Notes under the pieces: generated by a model
The model's database searches: none
The model's input: only the letters and a program-made list of their open reading frames with translations
What the model was told of the DNA's origin: nothing
Translations under genes and position numbers: made by a program
DNA from: Branchiostoma floridae
Lineage: Eukaryota; Chordata; Leptocardii; Amphioxiformes; Branchiostomatidae
Direction of reading: 5' to 3'
NCBI RefSeq assembly: GCF_000003815.2
Contig: NC_049996.1
Span: 13,258,419-13,322,418 of the forward strand
DNA length: 64,000 nt
In this document: positions 33,425 to 43,100 of the stretch, in pieces
Layout of the letters: each line of letters opens with the position of its first letter
Position numbering within the stretch: the stretch's first letter is position 1

Positions 33425-35280
33425 CCCTATTCAGACCAGGGGGGTTGAGGCCTGCGCCAACTTTGACGTCCTATAACGCCAGAACGGCTTATGCTATAGC
33501 CACCAAATTTAGTGAGTTTTCTTAAAATTCTGTTGGCAAAAAATCCTTGGAAGTTTTCGTGTTGCCATGGCAATCGTTTGTTGACAGGCAGTTTTGCCAA
33601 AAATCACTAATTCCGGTCACGATGGTCAAATTTGGCCCAAAAGTTTCCATTTGAACGCAGAGTATCAGGTTACCGGAACTCCCGCTCGTTCCCTGCGGAG
33701 GGCTGACGGTGACTGAAACATCTTCTACAAGACCGTGATAGTCAGAAAAGCAACCCCTCGCACGTGTCTCGTCGAGATTAAATGAAAACTGGCAGTGTGT
33801 ACACGTCAAATCTTACCGTGTACTTGTGCGGCACAGTTTTGTGTCAATGTTTTCTGAAATGTGCCTAGTTGGTTGATTTAGAAAGGGTGTTTGGTGGACG
33901 AAAAAACAAATACCATATTTAGATCGGTCCTAAATTCGACTGAAAATCCAAATCTTTTAATAAGTTTTATATTATCTGAGTAATTATTGTAAGATCAAAC
34001 TTTCTGTCATAGGGATTTTTCAACTTCTACCTAGAACTATTTTTACAGCCAAGATAAGGTCGAAAAATCATGTTTTCCACACTCAAAGACTCGAAATTCA
34101 AAATTGCCTCCATATTCCAAAAATCCCTAAGACAGAAATCTAGAGATATTAGTTGTCGACAATGTAAGTCCTGAAAGAGTTGATTTGCATGCGTTTTGTA
34201 AGCGATTTAAATACCATGTTTGGTCGTATGTCGAGTCGCACTGATAGGGGCATGGAGTAATTGATACCGCCGTAAACAAGTGTTGGAATATTCAAGGTAA
34301 CCAATAATGACGAGAGCAGCTTTAATAGATGTCAAATATTCCAAACTTAGCGGCAGCAAAACTAAGCTTGCCAGATAACGTTTTATATTTGCGAAAATTT
34401 TAGTTTTTCTTCTGACGCACGGCACCCCGGAAAACAAGGGTGTTTTCTGCATGATTACTGTAACAACCTGCGGATGACCGTGGGTGACCTCCAATAGAAC
34501 CCCCGTTCTGTTCGATCACGTCAGCGTTCTGTTCGATCACGTCAGATGGAACATGATTCATGTTCTAAATCCCCAAATAGAATTTTGGAAATTTTGGGGC
34601 CAAATTTTACCATCTTGGGTTCTAACAATGTATTTTTCACGTTTATTTACTATATTACTACTATTTTGTTACATGAATAAGAATTCGTGTTATTCAGAAT
34701 ATCTTTCATAATTATATATGCATAAATTATGCTAATTTGATGACGTCATCAGTCCAAATCCAAGATGGCGGACGGTATAGCCAGATCAAAAGTAACTAGC
34801 TTATTATCCCTTAGAATTTGTAACTACCTGGTATTTTTTCATGAAAAACCGTCTAAATGAATGTATTTAGTCTATTTCCATTGGCTTTTGTGATTATTTG
34901 TTGCAAAAAAAGCATTTTTGAAAATTCATTGTGATGGATGCAATATGGCGGAGCGTCATTTTATGACGTCGTTTTGACGTCATTGATGTTGCTATTGGCA
35001 ACAGAGGTCCTAACTAACATTATTACTTTGTTATCTGCACTTGCTAGAGAATAGCCTTTTTCATGGGTCTGGCCAATATAATCAAAATGATGACGTCATA
35101 TTACGTCATCGTAACGGCAAACGTCACATACGTAAGAAATTATGTTCATATCATTTCGTAAGTATTTGGTTGCCATGCGACACGTCGGTCAAGAGTTAGA
35201 GGACTTAGAAGAGGAGGGCCTCACAAGCAGCCCCCCCCCCCCCATCCATGGATGACCAAAAAAGCCCGGTTTGAATAGGG
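33425..35280. mobile_element. piggyBac-like non-autonomous element (TTAA)
   Basis: Ends CCCTATTCAGACC and GGTTTGAATAGGG are inverted, flanked by TTAG (33421-33424) and TTAA (35281-35284). The paralogous segment has a single TTAA at 56001-56004 with no insert, so this is an insertion. The 1.86-kb interior has no transposase and carries several ATGACGTCAT words and an AAGATGGCGG word. CCCT-type ends with TTAA target sites are typical of piggyBac. Confidence 0.8.
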
Positions 35281-35434
35281 TTAATGTTGATATGCAAACA
35301 GCCAGCTTCAGACATTCAGCACAACCATATCAGCAATATTCGCCAAATAACAGCTACTCAATCACTCAGGGATAGGATTTTAGAAATGGTCTGACGTTTT
35401 AGGTAGAATCTCTACCTTTGACTTTGTGTCACCC

Positions 35435-35442
35435 TGACGTCA
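35435..35442 (+). promoter_or_regulatory. CRE-like site, module B
   Basis: The palindrome TGACGTCA, the CREB/ATF consensus, followed by GCTTCAGACAATCAACACG and then an AATAAAA stretch at 35479 that could act as a TATA-like element. Conserved at 54249 and 57171. Confidence 0.45.
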
Positions 35443-35494
35443 GCTTCAGACAATCAACACGCCCACCTAAGCTAGACAAATAAAACAATGTTTT

Positions 35495-35613
35495 CCCCAC
35501 ACCGAGCTCGCATCTGGGAGGCACCACTGCAACACGAGGACTGAGCGCAGCCCCTCATGACTTCCTCACCCAGACCATAAGGTGGCAACTCGAGTTTCTG
35601 ACCAGCTTGCGAG
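35495..35613 (+). other. Putative 5' non-coding exon B with two donors
   Basis: Ends GCGAG/GTAAGT (GT at 35614), with a second donor 21 nt later (TTCAG/GTAAGC, GT at 35635). The paralog shows the same pair at 57366 and 57387. Start estimated from the downstream edge of the AATAAAA stretch. Confidence 0.35.
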
Positions 35614-36301
35614 GTAAGTTTGGAGAAACTTCAGGTAAGCGTGTTTTCAGAAATCAAACCACCTGCACCAATGAAGGAAAGGCATGGCAGATACAAAACT
35701 AGATCTGGTATCCCAGAAACAAAATATTAAAACCAGAATACAATCGTGTACTGTAAACCCCATTGATCATATATTTACTTAACAGTCATATTCAGGTTAG
35801 GGCATGTTACTGACCAGCCTTCATGTGCCCGCACCTCCTATTGCGTCACTTACACCAATCTACGTCTTTGGATTCGTTCGCTTTTCTGACCTTAAAAAAA
35901 TAAAACAGTGAAGAAAGTTGCATATAGTTCTTTAAGTTTTCCTATTCACTAAAACACCCAAAGTCTAAGATTTTATCCCCGAAATGTCTACTGGTCAGCG
36001 AAAAGTGTGCCTGGTCCTCAACAGAATGCCTGTTTCGTGCTTTCTGTCAGTTCCATGCCCACTCCTACATCATTTGAGCACCAAGGGATTAAGTTGATGT
36101 GACTTAATCTGATCTGTTCTAAACTACGTCATTAATATGTCAGTGAAAGAAAAACGAGTAGACAACCTCCATGTTAAACGTTAATATTCAAACAGCCATC
36201 TTCAGACCATTAACATATTCATGTAAACAGTAACACTACTCTAAGGCTGTTTGTCACACTACATTTCGGCACGAAAATCGAAATAAGTGTTCTGGCGCTC
36301 T

Positions 36302-36740
36302 TAGTGGTGCGTACCTAAAGCCCGGACTTGGAATTGAACCGAAAATGTTTAGGTCCAAGTGAAAAAAAAACACCTAAATGTCCGGAGCCAAGTCACTGTC
36401 ACCAAGAGCAACCTGTCACTTATATTCCCTTTTTTTGTTGTTCTAAACCTTTAAAACCTTCCATAGACAATGAAATTTGCACTGGAAAAAGACAAGAAAC
36501 GTTTTGTGTTTACACTGGCTGTATATAATTTGCATTGTATTTTTCACATTGCATTTCAATTCATGCTTTAACATGCAATTTTATATGCACCATCCCCCCT
36601 CCTCCTCAAAAAAATATTTCTACTGCACATAATATGCAATGATGGGTTCAGGTCCGGACTTAAAAATCCGGACCTGAACCTGAACTGGTGGACCTGAATC
36701 CGGACCTGAACCTGAATATGAGTTTAGGTACGCACCACTA
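36302..36740. mobile_element. hAT-like MITE with 8-bp target duplication
   Basis: Ends TAGTGGTGCGTACCTAAA and TTTAGGTACGCACCACTA are inverted, flanked by GGCGCTCT at 36294-36301 and 36741-36748. The paralogous site at 58127-58134 (GGTGCTCT) is empty. The interior carries repeated GGTCCGGA/CCGGACCTGAA words. Confidence 0.85.
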
Positions 36741-36904
36741 GGCGCTCTCTCTTAGAAATGCTAATAGTGTATTATACTTTTGCATGTTTTGAGTTTGTAC
36801 GGATTGATTGTCTTCATACAGTTTGCAATTGTATGCTGATAATGGTTGACTTCTCTGCATGGTTTGACTTTGTAGGGATGAATTGTATGCATCCTAATAA
36901 TGCT

Positions 36905-37945
36905 TCATTGTACGGGTCACTAGCGCTTGTCTGTCTGTCTGTGTGTCAATAAGATAAATCAAGAACGGCTGGATGGATTGGACTTTATACTTGTTGTGTT
37001 GGTGGGTTGTGATGAAAGCTGAAAATGATTAGATTTTGGGCCCTCTAGCCGCCCTTGGTATTGCAGCGCCACCTCCGGTTTTGTTTTCTCGTCGATCGTG
37101 CTTTGAACAAGCTTTGGTCACGGATTTTAAGTATTAGATCATAGCTCTTGTGGTCAGGAATAAGTGACAAACGTTTGGGCCCCCTTGCGGCTAGTATTGG
37201 GATAGCAGGGGCATTTTTTTCAAAACTTCTAAACGTTCCGGGTCGGAGTTCAAATCTGACCGGAGTTGGCCGGAAGTGCGCTGTTGTCTCACTAACTTTT
37301 GCTCCCTGTTGCTTGGCGATCGTTATAGCTGAGCATAGATTTGTCGTATTCCTTGAAAAGCCACGCCCTTTTTCCCCTCCAGGCGAGCTACATTGAATCA
37401 CAGGCCTAAAGTTACCCGAGTAATCTATCATAGCAGTTTAAATCAATGTATCTCTTGTCCCGGACATGATATGGCCTTGATATCTTAGTGGTAGATAGCT
37501 TTTAAATTCATAACAAAGTGAGACAAGTTTCAGCCCCCTAAAATTTATTTTTGTAACTGCAGGGGCATTTTAGTCAAGACATTTCAAAGAGGATAACTGT
37601 AGAAGGAATGACGGGTTGACATCATTTTAGGTATGCGGGTAGCTTAGGCAAAGATGTTCATAGTGATATACATGCTATGCAGCTGAGGACTTAATTTACA
37701 TCATTAATGTGGAAATTGCGTAATTCCATTGTTGTTTTTAACTGGACTTCAATAAATGTAAAACATATAAATTATGATAGGTGGAACATAAGCAGATACC
37801 AAATATGCTAATGAGGAACTGATTTGCGTAATATATGCGAAAATTACAAAACCGCTTAATGATTAATGATGGGAATTTTATACTTGTGACATCTGTATAT
37901 TAGTCAATGATGAACATCAGCATGCATAAATCATGTAAATCTACA
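36905..37945. repeat. Segmental duplication block C
   Basis: Aligns with 58935-59720 and 60631-60930. Shared words: CTCAAGAACGGC-type, GCTGAAAATGATT, GTGGTAGATAGCT, AGAGGATAACTG, GACGGGTTGACATCAT. Non-coding. Confidence 0.7.
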
Positions 37946-39785
37946 AGTCATTTGCATAAAATTTACAAAAGCACTTAATATTTCACGGAGGTATGTGGTC
38001 GCCGAACTCTAGTTTATCTATAGTTTGTACGCTAATGTTTTATTGTTCAGCAGGGTTTAATTGTGTAAAGATTTTTTTTGTGTAGTCTGACGACATAACT
38101 TTTTTAGTTCTTCGCTCTATGGCAATAGCATTTTTACAAATATTATCTATATATTGTATCGACTTTAGCTTTTGGTTTAAACTGTATGATAATAATCATG
38201 GTTCTATTCTTTCTACATAGTTAACTATCATTATCTTTCTGCTGTTTAAGATGTAAGATAATGATAATTGAGTTTTGATAATTTTTATCACTATCCATTT
38301 TGTATGTTACTTAGGTATGTTTTTACCGTGTACTTTCACTTAGTCTCCGGGCATGAACTTACAGATACTTTCATCAACATTATCATTATATTTCAGCCAT
38401 ACCATGATATGGTGAAATATATTGTATTCGTAATGTTTCTTCTTTCTTCTTCTTCTTTCTCCTGTCAAATCTTAAAAACACGGTATCTCCGTTGTTCCTG
38501 GACCGAATGACTTGAAATTTGTCACAAGCGTAGAGTGGGACAATACCCCCAGATGTTTTTTTTTTGGGTCATTTTTTTCATATCTGCTCCTTAAATGGTT
38601 TTATTGAGTTTTTTTGGCAATTTGTAGACCAAAACTGTATATTTTGGCCCCCTGTACCCTGGTGTTACATCAGAATGACCTGAAATTTGGTACAGAGGTG
38701 CCTTGATGATATGCCCACATAAAGGCAATAACAGTTTTGGCATACAGTACAACAAAATGCATAATTTTGCGACTTTTTGGCCATTTTTTTTACAAAAACA
38801 GTACATTTTTTGCTAATGTACCCTGGTTTTACAACCAATTAAACTGAAATCTAACATAGAAGTGCACTTTACATAATATTATGCGCATATGGATTCAATA
38901 ACACTTTTGGCATACAGTAAAACAAAATGCCTAATTTTGCGATTTTGTGCCCATTTTCAGGCTTTCTCACTTGCAGAACTGTATGCCAGTATCAAGAAGA
39001 AAGCTAATCGCTTAGCCCTAATCAATATCGTGAGGAGGATCTAGGATTTGGCAGCCAATCAGCTAGCCTGGTTTTATTCCGAAGAGTCCATTGGTACACA
39101 GAGGGGTCCATTTTTATAAAAATTCATATTTGGACTGGGGTTTATGTAAAGTCTTTTATTGGGTCTATTTTTGGACTGGTCTATTTTGCAATTTTACATG
39201 GGGTGTGCTGGAAGAGTCCCTTCTTGCACGGAGGGGGATTTTTTTAATTCTTATTTTGGACTTTATTGACTACTGGTATGTCAAAGTCTCTGAGTGGGGT
39301 TATTTTTGGACTAGTCTAATTTTCAATTTTACATGGAGTGTACTGGAAGAGTCCATTATTGCACGGAGGGGAAAATTCTTTTAAAATCCATTTTTGGACT
39401 TTGGTGATTATGTCAAAGTATTTTTAGACTGGTCAATTATACCTTCTCATGCACGGGGGACCTTTTTTGCTAACTTGAATTTTGGATTCGGTTTCTTATT
39501 CTAAAGGCCATGTTTTTAGTGGGAGTTGTTCTGGACTGGTCTATTGTGCAAATTCACATGGTATGTACTGGAGTCCATTCTTGTACAGGGGGGTTTTGTA
39601 AGATTCATTTTTGGGTTCAACTGTCATTAGTAAAAGAGATTTTCAAAACGGTTATTCTGTTGTTGCATGTGGAGGGAGATGGTTGAAATATGCTGTATTT
39701 GCTATGAAGCAAATGTTGGCCTTTCTAGTTTCATTTTTACCGTTGATATAAAGCCATATTTTGGTAACGTTTGTACCTGTGTAAC
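37946..39785. repeat. 1.8-kb segment absent from the second paralog; tandem repeats
   Basis: In the second copy CATGTAA is followed directly by CAGTGGTTTAGCAGC (60930), while here about 1.8 kb intervenes. It contains two diverged copies of a roughly 170-bp unit (38640-38970, sharing CATACAGTA-AAACAAAATGC words). It also has about four copies of a 132-136-bp unit (39078-39630, sharing GGAAGAGTCC and TTGCACGGAGGGG). The 97-codon open frame at 39091 is a by-product of the latter. Confidence 0.6.
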
Positions 39786-40156
39786 CAGTGGTTTAGCAGC
39801 ATAAGTCAAGTAACTATTCATGAATTGTCATAACGTTTTGTATATTGTTAGGATTAGCCTGCCTGCCTATTTGCTTAGGCCAAGAGCTGGCCCCTTGCTC
39901 CGCCCCGTCAGAAGCCTCCAGGTAGCACGATCCTTTGCACTTCCCTTCGCGAACTTAATACTTTCCCTCTGATGTAAATAGTTGTATTGTAATTTTACCA
40001 CGAACCTGGCATACAAGAGAGTAAAAATGTAGCTTCACTGAAACTGATAACACCAACACGCACAGCTGCATCGGTGGGAGAAACAATTGTTGCACATTGA
40101 AAAAGTCCTACTAATATGAAAATATTACATACATTTGCAGAGAGGACTTTTCTTTA

Positions 40157-40179
40157 TTTTTCTCAGGTAGCCAGACACC
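40157..40179 (+). promoter_or_regulatory. Splice acceptor and start context of LRR gene 1
   Basis: A pyrimidine-rich tract ending TTTTTCTCAG (AG at 40165-40166), then GTAGCCAGACACC before ATGG. The same arrangement precedes gene 2, which implies a spliced 5' UTR and a favourable start context. Confidence 0.6.
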
Positions 40180-43100
40180 ATGGACAGAAAGCTGCGACAC
40201 CTGCTGATGTTCCTTCTCATCATCCTGAAGGTACCCAACCTGCAGGTAGCTGGGTGGTGGGGATCAAGTAAGGAAGCAGACCGCAGCTGCACAAAATCAT
40301 CAGTTCATAAAGCCGGCCGCAACTGCGCACCACCGCGCTGCGATTGCCGTTATCTGAAACTCAGCAGCATTAATGTGAACCTCCCAGCAACCATCACAGA
40401 GTTAGATTTGGGATTTAACCAGATAACAATGGTTCAAAAAGGTGCATTTACAAATCTACCCGGGCTAGGAGAGTTGTGGCTGTCCAATAACAGGATAAAC
40501 AGGATTCAGAAAGGTGTATTTACAAATCTACCCTGCCTACGAGAGTTGTGGCTAAGCTACAACAAGATAACAATGCTTCAGGCAGGTATATTTGTACATC
40601 TACCCCGGCTTCAAAAGTTGAACCTGAACAACAACCAGATAACAATGATTCAGGCAGGTATATTTGTAAATCTACCCCTGCTTCAAACGTTGAACCTGAA
40701 CAACAACCAGATAACAATGATTCAGGCAGGTATATTTGTAAATCTACCCCTGCTTCGAACGTTGGCCCTGAACAACAACCAGATAACAATGATTCAGGCA
40801 GGTATATTTGTAAATCTACCCCTGCTTCGAACGTTGAACCTGAACAACAACCAGATAACAATGGTTCAGAAAGGTGCATTTGTAAATCTACCCCAGCTAC
40901 TAATATTGCTTCTGTCCAACAACCATATAACAATGGTTCAGAAAGGTGCATTTGTAAATCAACCCCAGCTAATAATATTGCTTCTGTCCAACAACCAGAT
41001 AACAATGGTTCATAAAGGTGCATTTACAAATCTACCCTGCCTACTACACTTGGTGCTAAGCTACAACAAGATAACAATGATTCAGAAAGGTACATTTGTA
41101 AATCTACCACTACTTCAAAATTTGTACCTGTACAACAACAAGATAACAATGATTCAGAAAGGTGCATTTGTAAATCTACCACTACTTCAAAATTTGTACC
41201 TGTACAGCAACCAAATAACAATGCTTCAGGCAGGTATATTTGTAGATCTACCCCAGCTTCAAATGTTGTTCCTGCACGACAACCAGATAACAATGATTCA
41301 GGCAGGTACATTTGTAAATCTACCCCAGTTGCAAAAGTTGACCCTTACGAGCAACAAGATGTCTGCCATTACCACTTTAGCTTTCAGCTTGTTGCCGTCT
41401 AATCTAAGCATAGACCTTAACGGAAACCCCTGGCAGTGTGACTGCAGGATGACTCCCTTCAGGCTAGATTCGACAGAATTTCCTTCATTTAAAGACCAGA
41501 TAAAATGTGCCGAACCCGCCAACTTACGGGGACAGAAGCTTACAGATGTCAGTCCTGAAGATTTGGTATGTGCAGAGCAAACCATATTTTCAACATTGCC
41601 TGTCCTAGTAATGTTTAACAATGGTTACAAAGGCACAACAGCTGGCTCCACTGTAAAGAAGAAGAAAAAGAAGAGAAAACCAACAATAGCTTCACCCCTT
41701 CCAAGCAACAGTTTCCATGCTGATACCCGAGCAACTTCTACAAACAACCATAATTGCACAGAAGCTGGCTACACATCCAATGACTATTACAATAGCACAA
41801 CAGCAGATCCTAAAAATCAAAGAACCTCTAATGACTATTACAATAGCACAATAGCAGGTCTTAAAGGTAAAAGAGGCACAACTGGAGCGACAGAAAGTCC
41901 AACCCTTCAAACCACTTTAGACAAACAGGAAAACAGCGGTTCCATAATATCTGTTCCCAGTTACCCCATACCTGCTATCATTGGTTCTATCTGGGGTTCA
42001 ATAGCTGGTATTTTCCTGATCGGTACCGTCATTCTCACACTCTGGTGCAAAAGGAGAACAAAGAATTCTCCATTAGACCCTACTTCAGGCCCAAATACTA
42101 ACATCGATTTGAGTAACCTCAACAAAACAATACAGGGCCAGTCTCGGACCATCACTGACTCCAACCCAAACACTACAACTACTGTAGTGACCAGTGACCA
42201 TGATCACCAGTATGAAGACATAGACCGACATACCAACCTAAGGCAAGGTCAGTCTCAGACCATCACTGAATTTAATACAAACACCACAGCAGCTGGTTTA
42301 ATGACCAGTGCCCATGATCACCAGTATGATGATGTTGACAACCATCATGATCAGACAGGGCAAGGCCAGTCTCTGGCTAACGCTCAACCTCTGAAGGTTG
42401 AAAGTCTGTCACATAACGAGGTGCTAGCTGCATTAAAGCCAAACCCTATGTATGCAGGCCCAGAAGCACCATCAAAGGACCAAACATCTACAGCAATGGT
42501 CAGTGGTCATGATCAGACAGGGCAGGGTCAGTCTCAGACCATCACTGAATCACACGCAAGCACCACAGCTGCTGCAGTGGACAGTGGCCATGAACACCGG
42601 TACAAAGATGTTGAAAACTATCATGATCAGACAGGGCAGGGTCAGTCTCAGGCCATCAATGAATTCTTGGATGCTTTAAATCAATCTTATGGCACTGGGC
42701 CGACTGCCTCGCAGCAGAATTCTCTGTACAAAGTTGTGGGCCAGTATCAGACCATCATTAAATCCAACTCAAACACCACGGCTGGTGAAACCAACTCAAA
42801 CAACACGGCTGGTTTAGTAACAAGTGGTCTTGACCAGTATGAAGATATGACCCAGCCTAATCAGACAGGGCAGGGGCAGTCTCAAGCTATTACTGAATCC
42901 AACCCAAACACCAAGGTAATGTCCAGTTGTCATGACCAAAAGTACGAAGACATGAACCAACATAATCATCTAGATCAGGGCCAGTCTCAGACCACCATTC
43001 AATCTCTAAACGTTGAAAACCTATCCCATAACGAAGTGCTATTTGCCTTAAAGCCAAATCCCATGTATGCAGATGCAGGAACACCATCACATGTCCAAAC

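Larger units (their letters stand above)
35281..36950 (+). repeat. Segmental duplication block B (upstream of LRR gene 1)
   Basis: Aligns with 56001-58330, with about 1 kb extra in the second copy (56150-57165) and a MITE extra in the first (36302-36740). Shared words include TATCAGCAATATTCGCCAA, GAAATGGTCTGACG and CGCATCTGGGAGGCACCACT. Confidence 0.8.

Noticed and set aside
39091-39384. 97-codon ORF rich in aromatic residues
   Set aside because: Produced by a 132-136-bp tandem repeat; the related units further on have stops.
40548-41015. Open frame of 155 codons in another frame inside the receptor 1 LRRs, plus long minus-strand frames (40520-41023, 41024-41311)
   Set aside because: The 72-nt LRR period is a multiple of three, so any frame lacking a stop in one unit stays open across all units. 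These are shadows of the real coding frame.
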